The notes under the pieces were generated by a model. The model searched no databases. It was not told the origin of the DNA and saw nothing but the letters and a program-made list of their open reading frames with translations. From Burkholderia sp. BCC0322 (GTDB lineage: Bacteria; Pseudomonadota; Gammaproteobacteria; Burkholderiales; Burkholderiaceae), in the NCBI RefSeq assembly GCF_902833045.1, contig NZ_CADFDU010000005.1:248583-312582 (forward strand): a stretch of 64,000 nt of DNA. The letters are read 5' to 3'. Of the stretch, positions 47,254-55,767 are shown piece by piece. Each line of letters starts with the position of its first letter. Position 1 is the stretch's first letter. The position numbers were made by a program, and so were the translations under genes.

Positions 47254-47983
47254 CGGCAAGCGTGTCGGGATTGAACCAGCCCGACGGAATCTTGCGCGGC
47301 TGGCCGTCGAGGATGTCGACGACACTTGCGCGCTGCTTCTCGATCTCGTTGCGATACGTGATCTTGCGGATCACCTTGCGCCCGTTCGCGTCGACCGGCG
47401 CGGAAAAGTCGGCGCTGCGGAACAGCAGGCCGCTGGCGAGGAAGAACTGCGCGCGCACCGGCACGTCGGTGTCGGGCGTGACCCACAGCTTGATCGTCGG
47501 GTAGACGTTGTCTGGGTCGGTCGCGGTCAGGTCGAGCTCGGTGGCCGGCTTGCCGGCGATCGTCGTCGGGCCGGCCGCGGCCGATGCGCGATAGCTGTCC
47601 GCCCAGTGGGTGCGCGTGATGTCGCTGATCACGACCTCGCCCTGCAGCCGTTGCATCCCGTTGATGCGGACCGCGCTGCGCGTGTTCGGCACGTAGAACC
47701 AGTGGCCGCGCGTCGTCGCGAGGTATTTCTGGCCATCGTTCTCGCCGCTGCGCGTCAGTGCGAGCGTGTCGCCGTTGCCGCGCGTATAGACGAGATAGCG
47801 CGTCGCGTCGCCGGACTGTCCGCCGACTTCATTCGTGATCTGGATGTTCGTCTGCGTATCGGCGGCCGTGCTGCGGTATGCGTCCGCCCGGGCGAGCATG
47901 GCCTGGGCCGTCGGCGTGTCGGCGGCATGAACGAGCGGCGCGCACGCGACGAGCGCGGCGGCCAGGTGGCGAATGCGAATCAT
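47243..47983 (-). CDS. LolA-like periplasmic outer-membrane lipoprotein-sorting protein
   Basis: A 246-residue periplasmic protein with a signal peptide (HLAAALVACAPLVHA, cut near residue 21). The half-open LolA barrel type is suggested by TRGHWFYVPNTRSAVRINGM and the TITDITRTHW-like region VVISDITRTHWADSY, which match the outer-membrane lipoprotein-sorting family (DUF4292/LolA-like). Such proteins ferry a lipidated cargo across the periplasm. It is translationally coupled to the ABC permease (4-bp overlap). Confidence 0.82.
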   Translation of the reverse strand: MIRIRHLAAALVACAPLVHAADTPTAQAMLARADAYRSTAADTQTNIQITNEVGGQSGDATRYLVYTRGNGDTLALTRSGENDGQKYLATTRGHWFYVPNTRSAVRINGMQRLQGEVVISDITRTHWADSYRASAAAGPTTIAGKPATELDLTATDPDNVYPTIKLWVTPDTDVPVRAQFFLASGLLFRSADFSAPVDANGRKVIRKITYRNEIEKQRASVVDILDGQPRKIPSGWFNPDTLADGQ

Positions 47984-49197
47984 GGGGCGAGTCCTTCGAG
48001 GATGTTGCGTTTGGCGAGCCCGAGCGTCGCGAGCAGCGCGGCGGCCACCCCGAGCGCGACGAACGCGCCTTCGACGGCGGCCACGGCGGCCGGCGAGACC
48101 GTGAATTCGAGCAGGATCGGCTTCACGCGGCCCGGCGGCGGCGGCAGGTGGATCTGCGCGTGATTGAGCGCGACCATCGTCAGCAGCGCCACCGCGATGC
48201 CGGCGGCCGCGCCGAGCAGGCCGAGGAAGGCGGTTTCCTGGATCAGCACGCCGCGCACCGTAGCAGCCGGCACGCCGAGCGCACGCAGCGTCGAGATCTC
48301 GCGACGGCGCTCGACGATGCTCATCAGGATCCAGTTGCTCATCGACAGCAGGATGGTCAGGCAGAGAATCGCGCCGAACACCGAGAACTGGTTCTTGTAC
48401 AGCGCGACGACCTGGTGATAGAGCGACACGAGCTGGTCCCAGGTCTTCACGTCGAGCGTCGGCAGCGCGGCGCGCAGCGTCGCGGCGGCGGCCGGCGTGT
48501 GCGCCGTGTCCGACAGGAACACCGCGATACGCGACGCGCGGTCGGTGCGCAGCAGCGCCTGCGCGGCCGTGAACGTCACGTTGACGATCCGCTCGTCGAC
48601 GTCCTTGTTGCCCGTGCTCATCACGCCGACGATCTGTGCGTCGGTCGCGTTGATGCCGCCGTGCGCGGTCGACGCCATCAGTTGTACGACCGAGCCGACG
48701 TGCACGCCGAGCTTGCGCGCGAGTTCGGCGCCGACGACGACTTCGGTGCCGACATTGGTCGGCGACAGGTAGCGGCCCGACAGTACCGTGTGATAGTCGA
48801 AGAAGCCGGGCGGCTCGCGGTTCGGCTCGATGCCTTCGCCGACGAAGCCGTCGCTGAGGTCGCCGTTCGAGATCAGCCCGTCGAAGTCGATGCCGCGCGC
48901 GGTGGTCGCGACGCCGGGCAGCGCCGCGATCGCGTGCGCTGCGGTGGCCTGCTCGTCGGCGCTCAGCCCGTACTGCAGCGGCCGCTCGCCGATCAGGTCG
49001 AGATAGCCGTGGTGCAGCACCTGCACATGGCCGACGCCGCTGTCGATCGACCCTTCGCGCACCGCGTCGAAGGTTGCGATCACGTAGCCGAGCGCGAGGC
49101 TCGACGCGAACGCGGCAACGCCGATCATCGCCATCGTGAGCACGGTGCGGCGCTTGTTGCGCCAGAGGTTACGCCACGCAAACGTCGACCAGTTCAC
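47980..49197 (-). CDS. FtsX-type ABC permease (LolC/E- or MacB-like)
   Basis: A 405-residue inner-membrane subunit with one N-terminal membrane helix (RRTVLTMAMIGVAAFASSLA), a large periplasmic domain (about 45-270) and three C-terminal helices, starting with FGAILCLTILLSMSNWILMS. This is the LolC/LolE mechanotransmission layout used to pull lipoproteins or lipids from the inner membrane. It overlaps the ATPase by 29 bp. Only one permease gene is present, so it should act as a homodimer, unlike LolCE. Confidence 0.86.
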   Translation of the reverse strand: MNWSTFAWRNLWRNKRRTVLTMAMIGVAAFASSLALGYVIATFDAVREGSIDSGVGHVQVLHHGYLDLIGERPLQYGLSADEQATAAHAIAALPGVATTARGIDFDGLISNGDLSDGFVGEGIEPNREPPGFFDYHTVLSGRYLSPTNVGTEVVVGAELARKLGVHVGSVVQLMASTAHGGINATDAQIVGVMSTGNKDVDERIVNVTFTAAQALLRTDRASRIAVFLSDTAHTPAAAATLRAALPTLDVKTWDQLVSLYHQVVALYKNQFSVFGAILCLTILLSMSNWILMSIVERRREISTLRALGVPAATVRGVLIQETAFLGLLGAAAGIAVALLTMVALNHAQIHLPPPPGRVKPILLEFTVSPAAVAAVEGAFVALGVAAALLATLGLAKRNILEGLAP

Positions 49198-49879
49198 GAT
49201 TCACTCCCGGTACGCCGTCGCGCATCTCGATGCGGCGCGGCAGGTGCGCGCACAGACGATCGTCGTGCGACGCAATCAGAAAGGCGGTGCCCAGCGTGCG
49301 GTTGGTGTCGAGGATCAGTTCGGCCACCGCCCGCGCGTTGGTGCTGTCGAGGCTGGCGGTCGGCTCGTCCGCGATCACGATCGCCGGCTCCTTGGCGAGC
49401 GCGCGGGCCAGCGCGACCCGCTGCTGCTCGCCGCCGGACAGCTCGCCGGGGCGGTGGCGTTCGCGCGCGGCGAGCCCCACCGCGTCGAGCATCGCGCGGG
49501 CGCGCTCGCGGCGCGTGCGCGGCGTGCCCCATGCGAAGCAGCCGAGCTCGACGTTCTCGAGCGCGGACATCACCGGTATCAGGTTGAACTGCTGGAACAC
49601 GAAGCCGATGCGCTCGCGGCGGATCCGTTCGAGCGTGTCCGGTGCGTCGTCGATCCGGCGGCCTTCGAGCCAGCGTTCGCCGCTGCTCGGCACGTCGAGA
49701 AAACCGGCCAGGTTGAGCAGCGTGCTCTTGCCGCTGCCCGACGGGCCGACGAGCGCGACGACGTCGCGCTGGCCGATCGAGATCGTCGCGCCGCGCACCG
49801 CGACGACGCGGCCCGCGCCCTCGTACACACGGGTGACGTCGCGCAATTCGAGCACCGGCGTGAGCGTGGCGGTCGTCAT
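49169..49879 (-). CDS. LolD/MacB-type ABC ATPase
   Basis: A 236-residue ATPase that drives the FtsX-type permease. Intact motifs: Walker A GPSGSGKST, the FQQFNLIP Q-loop, signature LSGGEQQRVALARAL, Walker B IVIADEPTASLD and switch His in IASHDD. The start at 49879 shares ATGA with the acyl-AMP-ligase stop. Earlier literature names afcA and afcB begin this operon; this gene could be afcB, but I am not sure enough to use the symbol. Confidence 0.9.
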   Translation of the reverse strand: MTTATLTPVLELRDVTRVYEGAGRVVAVRGATISIGQRDVVALVGPSGSGKSTLLNLAGFLDVPSSGERWLEGRRIDDAPDTLERIRRERIGFVFQQFNLIPVMSALENVELGCFAWGTPRTRRERARAMLDAVGLAARERHRPGELSGGEQQRVALARALAKEPAIVIADEPTASLDSTNARAVAELILDTNRTLGTAFLIASHDDRLCAHLPRRIEMRDGVPGVNRELVDVCVA

Positions 49880-51639
49880 GCGTACGCTCCCTGGCCGGCT
49901 TCGGCGGCGGCCGCTGCGTGGATGACGGACAGCGCGCCGTTCGCATAGAGGTCGCGGCACTTCAGTCGCTGCAGCTTGCCGCTCGTCGTGCGCGGCAGCG
50001 AGCCGGGTTCGACGAAGCACAGGTCCTGCGCGGCGAAGCCGATCCGGGATGCGAGCAGTTGCTGGCACTCGGCGCGCGTCTGCGGCGTCGCATCGACGGG
50101 CCGTGCCTCGATCGCGACGACCAGCCGTTCGGTGCCGGTCTCCGGGTCGGGCAGCCCGAACGCGATGCAGGTGCTCTTGCGCAGCGTGCGATGCGACGCA
50201 AGCGCCTCCTCGATTTCGTGCGGGAAGTAGTTGCTGCCGCGAATGATGATGACTTCCTTCTTGCGCCCGAGGATATGAAGCTGGCCGTCGGCGACGTAGC
50301 CGATGTCGCCGGTGCGGAACCAGCCGTCGGCCGTCAGCGGCGCGGCGATCGAGCCGTCTTCCGGATTCAGGTAGCCGAGCATCACCGACGTGCCGCGGAT
50401 CGCGACTTCACCGACGGCGCGGTTCGGGAGCGCATGGTCGCCGTCGTCGAGGATCCGGAACGCCATGCCGTCGATCGGCGTGCCCATCGCCAGCACGGTT
50501 TCGGTGTCGGTGTCGGCGCCGTCGTTCGCGGCGGCCGGTTGCGCATCGCGGCGCTCGATCAGCGCGCGCCGGTCGAGCGTGTCGGCGATCACGTACGGCG
50601 CGCCATCGACCGCGCCGTCGTGCCACGCGCGATGCATCGACACCGCGAGCGTCGATTCGGCCATCCCGTAGCACGGCTGCAGCGCCGAGGCCGCGAGACC
50701 GTACGGGGCGAACGTCGCGGCGAAGTCGCGCAGCGTCGCGTCGTCCACGCGTTCGCCGCCGATGAAGATGTTGCGGCACGCGGACAGGTCGACGCCCTCC
50801 ATCGCGGCGGCGTTGAAACGGCGCACGCAGTAGCGCAGCGCGAAGGTCGGCACCGACGTGGTCGTCGCGCGCGCCGACGCGATGCGCTTCAACCAGCCGA
50901 GCGGATTACGAATGAAGCTGTTCGGCTGCATCATCAGCAGCGGCGCGCGGTAATGCATGTTCGACAGCAGCGTGAGCAGCCCCATGTCGTGATAGAGCGG
51001 CAGCCACGACGCGGTACCGTCGCCGGCCGCGAGGTCGAAACGCACCGACCCGCCGATGCCGAGCACGTTCGAGATCACGTTCTCGTGGCTGAGCACCGCG
51101 GCCTTCGGGTGCGACGTCGAGCCCGACGTGAGCTGGACATGATGCGGATCGCGGCCGTGCTTCGCGCTGATCAGTGCGCGTGCGCCGGCATCCGCCGCGA
51201 GCGACAGCGTCTCGAGATCGACGACGCGCGTGGACGAGGCGGGAAACGCGTCGTCGCGCCATGCGGCGGACCGGGCATCCGCGGCGATGACGAGGCGCGG
51301 CCGGTACAGCTCGCATGCGACGTCGATCACTTGCCGCCCGGCGGTGGCGCGGCGCGCGGGAACCGGCACGGTGCAGGGCAGTGCGCCCGTCATCACGCAG
51401 GCCATCATCGCGGCCGCGTGCTCGATCGACGCGGGCAATGCCAGCATCACCATGTCGTTTTCGCGCACGTCGAGTTCGCGCAGCGCGCCGGACTGGCGAA
51501 ACACTTCTTCCGCGAAGCGCCGGTACGTGATGCTCGCCTCGTTGCCGGCGTCGTCGACGAACGTCATGCGATGCATGGCGCCGGCGACGTCCTCGAGCGA
51601 TTCGATCAGGCGATGAATGGTGGATGCGTACTTCGTCAC
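49876..51639 (-). CDS. afcA: Fatty acyl-AMP ligase
   Basis: First gene of the operon. It activates a fatty acid as its adenylate and loads it on the ACP. It has 587 residues with the FAAL layout: QLTSGSTSHPKAAVLSHENV (P-loop), SWLPLYHDMGLL, PCYGMAESTLAVS, GDIGYVADGQLHILGRKKE and a C-terminal TTSGKLQRLK with the catalytic Lys. The SWLPLYHDMGL block is characteristic of FAALs rather than acyl-CoA ligases. The GTG at 51639 follows AAGGGGAG at a good distance; ATG alternatives upstream have no site. The symbol follows recalled literature for the gene at this position. Confidence 0.86.
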   Translation of the reverse strand: MTKYASTIHRLIESLEDVAGAMHRMTFVDDAGNEASITYRRFAEEVFRQSGALRELDVRENDMVMLALPASIEHAAAMMACVMTGALPCTVPVPARRATAGRQVIDVACELYRPRLVIAADARSAAWRDDAFPASSTRVVDLETLSLAADAGARALISAKHGRDPHHVQLTSGSTSHPKAAVLSHENVISNVLGIGGSVRFDLAAGDGTASWLPLYHDMGLLTLLSNMHYRAPLLMMQPNSFIRNPLGWLKRIASARATTTSVPTFALRYCVRRFNAAAMEGVDLSACRNIFIGGERVDDATLRDFAATFAPYGLAASALQPCYGMAESTLAVSMHRAWHDGAVDGAPYVIADTLDRRALIERRDAQPAAANDGADTDTETVLAMGTPIDGMAFRILDDGDHALPNRAVGEVAIRGTSVMLGYLNPEDGSIAAPLTADGWFRTGDIGYVADGQLHILGRKKEVIIIRGSNYFPHEIEEALASHRTLRKSTCIAFGLPDPETGTERLVVAIEARPVDATPQTRAECQQLLASRIGFAAQDLCFVEPGSLPRTTSGKLQRLKCRDLYANGALSVIHAAAAAEAGQGAYA

Positions 51640-52001
51640 GAGGATTCTCCCCTTGAGGAACACGGCCGCTCGCGCCACGGTGCCGGCGGCGCCGTTCGTC
51701 GAGTGAGGGGATTCTTGCCGGATCGACAGGGCGCGACAAACGGAATATTTGCAGGCTATGCATGAGCAGCACGCATCCACTCGGCATGGCGATATACGTG
51801 AGCACGTGCGAGGTGACTGGTCGGTACGCATTCGACCGGTCGTCTAGTTCACGATGTGGGGCGCTCATGCGCGGGCGTCATGCAATGCGTTCGGAAAATT
51901 CGTTTGTCCGAAGCATCGACTCACAGAAGAATTGCAACCCGGCAGCGCGCCAGCGTCGCCGCGTCATCGTGCCGGGCAAGGTCCGGCTCAAGGAGAGCGT
52001 C
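51640..52001. promoter_or_regulatory. Divergent promoter region of the two afc operons
   Basis: This 362 bp between the start codons of the acyl-AMP ligase (leftward) and desaturase (rightward) must hold both promoters and the likely ShvR sites. The desaturase frame is open through most of it, but the good ribosome site at 51990-51995 shows translation starts at 52002. I could not pick out a convincing T-N11-A LysR box by eye. Confidence 0.6.
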
Positions 52002-52997
52002 TTGTCCGTCACCTCATCGCTTGTCGCCCGCCCGAAACCGGTTGCAGACCTGAAGAGCCGCCCGAGCGGCGTTGTCTTCTCGCTGAAGCTGGCGGTCTAC
52101 GTCGCACTCATCGCGCACGGCATGCTATTCGCGCTGTCGACGTATGTGGTCCTGAAGATTGTCGGCATCCTGCTGATCGGCGCGATGTACGCGCACGGCG
52201 TCGAGCTGCAGCACCAGGCGCTGCATTACCAGGGATTCAGGAGCAAGCGGCTCAACATGGTGTTCGGCGTGCTGCTTGGCATGCCGATGCTCGTGTCGTT
52301 CCATGCGTACCAGGACAGCCACCTGCGCCATCACCGGCTGCTCGGCACGCCCGGGAACAAGGAGTTCTTCGACTACGGGGACCAGTACGGCGCGAGCCCC
52401 GTCGTCAGTCTCGGCCTGTGGGCGTGGCGGTTGTCGATGGCCGCGCACTATATCCAGTTCGCGAAGAACGTCGCGAAACTCGTCGTGCCGGGCGCACGCT
52501 TCGGCGACAATCCGCTCGTGTCGCGCGCGATCCGCCGCGATCACCTGCTGATGGTCGCGGTGATTGCGCTGCTGGCCGCCGTGTCGTTCGTGCTGCACAC
52601 AGGGTTCGTCGTGTGGGTGTGGGTCGTGCCGCTCGTGTTCGTGGCCGCGCCCGTGCATGCGCTGGTCGAGATGCCCGAGCACTACCGCTGCGACCTGACG
52701 AGCACCGATCCGTTCCGCAACACGCGGACGATCGAGAGCAATGCGTTCATGACGTGGTTCACGAACGGCAACAACTATCACGTCGAGCACCACATGATGC
52801 CGAACCTGCCGATCGAGCGGCTGCACGATCTGCATGGCGCGATCGGGCCGCGCATCCGCTACTACCACCGCACGTATCGCCAGTTCTATTACGCGCTGCT
52901 GCGCGGCAGGCTGTCGCCGCGCACGGTGGAAGACGACGCGGACGACCGCGCGCCCGACGCCGACGCGGCGGCGCCGGTATCCACGCAATCGGCATGA
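52002..52997 (+). CDS. afcC: Membrane fatty-acid desaturase/hydroxylase (AlkB-desaturase superfamily)
   Basis: Integral diiron enzyme of 331 residues that would desaturate or hydroxylate a fatty acyl chain. Histidine clusters: His71/His75 (HQALH), His107/110/111 (HLRHH) and His260/263/264 (HVEHH), separated by hydrophobic spans. The TTG at 52002 follows AAGGAG at six bases, a clear ribosome site; ATGs further upstream have none. It overlaps the next gene as ATGA. The symbol afcC is recalled for the first of the two rightward genes and should be checked. Confidence 0.85.
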   Translation: MSVTSSLVARPKPVADLKSRPSGVVFSLKLAVYVALIAHGMLFALSTYVVLKIVGILLIGAMYAHGVELQHQALHYQGFRSKRLNMVFGVLLGMPMLVSFHAYQDSHLRHHRLLGTPGNKEFFDYGDQYGASPVVSLGLWAWRLSMAAHYIQFAKNVAKLVVPGARFGDNPLVSRAIRRDHLLMVAVIALLAAVSFVLHTGFVVWVWVVPLVFVAAPVHALVEMPEHYRCDLTSTDPFRNTRTIESNAFMTWFTNGNNYHVEHHMMPNLPIERLHDLHGAIGPRIRYYHRTYRQFYYALLRGRLSPRTVEDDADDRAPDADAAAPVSTQSA

Positions 52998-53917
52998 CCG
53001 CGACGGTGGTGGCCGGTGCCGCGCCCGAAAGCTTTTCGACGACGGTGACGACGATGCTCTATCCGGAACTTTTCAGGTCGCTGGAAGCGGTGCGCTGGGA
53101 CATGGAGAAGGACATTCCGTGGGACACGTTCGACGCTTCGCTGCTCACCGACGAGCAGGCCGAGACGATCAGGATGAACGCGATCACCGAATGGTCGGCG
53201 CTGCCCGCGACGGAAATGTTCCTGCGCGACAACCGGCACGACAGCGACTTTTCCGCGTTCATGAGCGTGTGGTTCTTCGAGGAGCAGAAGCATTCGCTCG
53301 TGCTGATGGAATACCTGCGCCGCTTCCGGCCGGAGAGGGTGCCGACCGAAGAGGAACTACACGCGGTGCGCTTCGAATTCGATCCGGCGCCGCCGCTCGA
53401 GACGCTGATGCTGCACTTCTGCGGCGAGATCCGCCTGAATCACTGGTATCGCTGCGCGGCCGACTGGCATACCGAGCCGGTCATCAAGCACATCTACGAA
53501 ACGATCTCGCGCGATGAAGCACGCCACGGCGGCGCGTACCTGCGCTACATGAAGAAGGCGCTGAACAACTGCGGCGACGTTGCGCGTGCCGCGTTCGCGA
53601 AGATCGGCGTGCTGATGGCGTCGGCGCGCCGCACCGAGAAGCCGCTGCACCCGACCAACCTGCACGTGAACCAGGCGCTGTTCCCGCGCGACACGGTGCA
53701 GTCGCGCCTGCCCGATCCGGAATGGCTCGAGCGCTGGCTCGACGAGCAGATCCGTTTCGACGGCGAGTGGGAAAAGAAGGTCGTCGAGCGGATCCTGCAC
53801 AACCTGTCGATCCTGTTCGAGCGCACGTTCGCGACCGCGCAGGAGCTGAACCGCTATCGCCGCGAAGTGACCGCGCGGACGAACCGGGTGGCCGACAGTG
53901 GAGCGGACAGCGTATAG
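52994..53917 (+). CDS. afcD: Soluble diiron desaturase-like protein
   Basis: Ferritin-like diiron protein of 307 residues related to acyl-ACP desaturases and other diiron oxygenases. Ligands: Glu66 (ITEWSAL), Glu97/His100 (FEEQKHSL), Glu145 (CGEIRLNHWY) and Glu175/His178 (RDEARHGG). Together with the membrane enzyme it would oxidise the acyl chain, on ACP or as free lipid. Coupled to the membrane desaturase by a 4-bp overlap. The symbol afcD is recalled and should be checked. Confidence 0.84.
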   Translation: MTATVVAGAAPESFSTTVTTMLYPELFRSLEAVRWDMEKDIPWDTFDASLLTDEQAETIRMNAITEWSALPATEMFLRDNRHDSDFSAFMSVWFFEEQKHSLVLMEYLRRFRPERVPTEEELHAVRFEFDPAPPLETLMLHFCGEIRLNHWYRCAADWHTEPVIKHIYETISRDEARHGGAYLRYMKKALNNCGDVARAAFAKIGVLMASARRTEKPLHPTNLHVNQALFPRDTVQSRLPDPEWLERWLDEQIRFDGEWEKKVVERILHNLSILFERTFATAQELNRYRREVTARTNRVADSGADSV

Positions 53918-54531
53918 CGACACGCGTTCCGTCCGGTAAAGGGAGGAACCGATTCCGTATGGTGCGCTGGCGCGACGTACGCGGGTTGCCGCGTCCGGTC
54001 GGCGCAATATTCATTTCCGGACATAATTGGTTCATCAATTTCCGGGAATTGCATGGTGCAATTAAATTTCATGCGTTTAGTATATTTTAATAAACATGAA
54101 ATTGAATATTTAAATAGTATTCCGCATGTATGTTGAGATGCGTATTCTTTTCGTAATCCGGGAAGGGAATAAAAATGTTTGGTGAATGAAATTATATTGT
54201 AGGAATCGGGGTGCGGCTCTGCTCTGGCATCAAGGTGGCTAGTGGAGCGCGGGTTTGTGCCTGAAATGTCCTGTTCTTGGGTGCCGTTGTCGACCGTTCT
54301 TCGCGTCGTTCCAGGTGCTGGCTTATTTACAAAATCACTACTTCATAATGTTAATGTAAGAATATCGGATTGATGAAAAAAGATAGATAAATACGAATGT
54401 CACGATTGAAAATAAGAATGATCCGCATCCATGCTTCAATATAAAATCGTTCCCGAATCCAAATAGGAGAAACGATTCAGGGAGACGAGCGGCGATTTGC
54501 CTGTCGGTGGGTGCAACTTTGAGGCGGCGGT
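53918..54531. promoter_or_regulatory. AT-rich regulatory region upstream of shvR
   Basis: This 614 bp lies between the desaturase operon and shvR. The blocks 54000-54140 and 54310-54470 are markedly AT-rich, unlike anything else in the afc region. It contains an imperfect inverted repeat TCCCGAATC (54451-54459) / GATTCAGGGA (54474-54483) near the shvR start. A strong H-NS target and the shvR promoter are probable. No gene is visible. Confidence 0.6.
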
Positions 54532-55524
54532 ATGGCTAATGTGAGATTGGCAAAGCGATTGAGAAGTATGCCTTCGCTGGATTTCCTGAGAGGTTTCGAA
54601 TGCGCGGCGCGTCATTTGAGCTTTACGCGTGCCGGGCAGGAACTGAACGTCACGCAATCCGCCGTGAGTCGGCAGGTCAAGGCGCTCGAGGAGCAGCTCC
54701 GGATCGAGCTCTTTCACCGGCACATTCGTTCGCTGACACTGACCGACAAGGGGCGGGAGCTGTACGACGCGATCTCGTTCGCGTTGTCCGACCTGGAGTC
54801 GGTGATCGGCAAGCTGTCGTCGAGTGTCGGCCAGCGCGCGATCTCGTTGTCGACCACCGTTTCGTTCGCGGCGCTGTGGCTGATTCCGCGCCTCGGCTCG
54901 TTCCGAGCAAGCTACCCCGACATCGACGTACGCGTATCGGCAACGAGCGAAATTGAAGATCTTAAACGCAAACGTTTGCACCTGGCCGTGCGATATGCAG
55001 GGCCGTATACGTCGACGGACGAGACGGACGTGCTGTTTCGCGAGCGTGTCGTGGCGGTCTGCAGCCCGAGCCTGATGCCGGCGGCGGGCGATGCGGCGGC
55101 GATGAAGCCGGCCGACCTCGACAAGCACGTGCTGCTGCATCTCGACGATCCGCGCGGCGAGTGGCCGTGGCACGGATGGAGCCATCTGCTGAAGGAACTG
55201 GGCGTGCCGCGCCTGCGGCCCGCGGGCGCGCTGCATTTCAGCCAGTACGACCAGCTGGTGCAGGCCGCGGTCGACGGGCACGGCATCGCGATCGGGCGGC
55301 GGCCGCTGGTCGACGGGCTGCTGAAGCAAGGCAGGCTCGTCGAGCTGTTTCCGCACTGCACGGTCGCATCGGGTAGCTACGTGCTGGTGCAGAACCCGGA
55401 TGCATGCAACGAGTTCGATATCGCGGTGCTGACCAACTGGCTGCTCGAACAGGCGCGCGATCCGCTCGCGTCGGACCAGGAAACGGGCGGCAGCAACGTG
55501 GTGCCGATGTATCGCGTCGGATAG
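54532..55524 (+). CDS. shvR: LysR-type regulator ShvR
   Basis: Regulator of the afc cluster by position. It has 330 residues: a winged helix-turn-helix (about 14-72; LRGFECAARHLSFTRAGQEL, then NVTQSAVSRQVKALEEQL) and an effector domain of the GcvA type (about 100-310). An internal ATG at 54568 (residue 13 is MP in MPSLDFLRG) could be the true start. In B. cenocepacia the gene at this position, shvR (BCAS0225), controls colony morphology, biofilm, protease and the adjacent afc genes. The match rests on gene order, not on sequence comparison. Confidence 0.85.
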   Translation: MANVRLAKRLRSMPSLDFLRGFECAARHLSFTRAGQELNVTQSAVSRQVKALEEQLRIELFHRHIRSLTLTDKGRELYDAISFALSDLESVIGKLSSSVGQRAISLSTTVSFAALWLIPRLGSFRASYPDIDVRVSATSEIEDLKRKRLHLAVRYAGPYTSTDETDVLFRERVVAVCSPSLMPAAGDAAAMKPADLDKHVLLHLDDPRGEWPWHGWSHLLKELGVPRLRPAGALHFSQYDQLVQAAVDGHGIAIGRRPLVDGLLKQGRLVELFPHCTVASGSYVLVQNPDACNEFDIAVLTNWLLEQARDPLASDQETGGSNVVPMYRVG

Positions 55525-55767
55525 TCCGGTCGTATCGCGCCGCCGCGGCTCGATGCGAGCGTGCCGCTGTGCGTCCGGCCGGACGTCAATCCGGCGGGGC
55601 CCCGTGCCATCCGCGTTTCACGACGCGCTGGCGAACCCGCCGGCCGACCGGCTGCGGCAATCGATCGTCCCGCACGGCCAGCCGATCCCCGACGCGACGC
55701 CCCGCGGTGTTCGATCGCCGAAATTCGGCGTTCAACGAGAAATGCCGTTTGCCGCGACAACGAAACG

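Larger units (their letters stand above)
27876..51639 (-). other. afc operon: one leftward transcription unit of 23 genes
   Basis: Twenty-three leftward genes from the fatty acyl-AMP ligase to a small 80-residue protein. The largest gap between genes is 58 bp and many stops and starts overlap, so one transcript about 23.8 kb long is likely. From memory of the B. cenocepacia literature, this is the ShvR-regulated region BCAS0222-BCAS0201. It is needed for antifungal activity, rough colony form, biofilm and virulence. The order acyl-CoA dehydrogenase, citrate synthase, then seventh in line a FAD oxidase matches BCAS0208, 0207 and 0201. No internal terminator or promoter was seen. The chemical product is unknown to me. 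Confidence 0.85.

Noticed and set aside
27876-53917. afc cluster as a polyyne (cepacin/caryoynencin-type) pathway
   Set aside because: It has a fatty acyl-AMP ligase, ACP and desaturases, but only one membrane desaturase. It has no thioesterase or rubredoxin, and it has many genes not found in polyyne clusters.
27876-53917. afc cluster as a diazeniumdiolate (fragin/valdiazen) or isonitrile-lipopeptide pathway
   Set aside because: An AurF-like and a TauD-like enzyme are present, but there is no peptide synthetase, and gene order fits the ShvR-regulated region instead.
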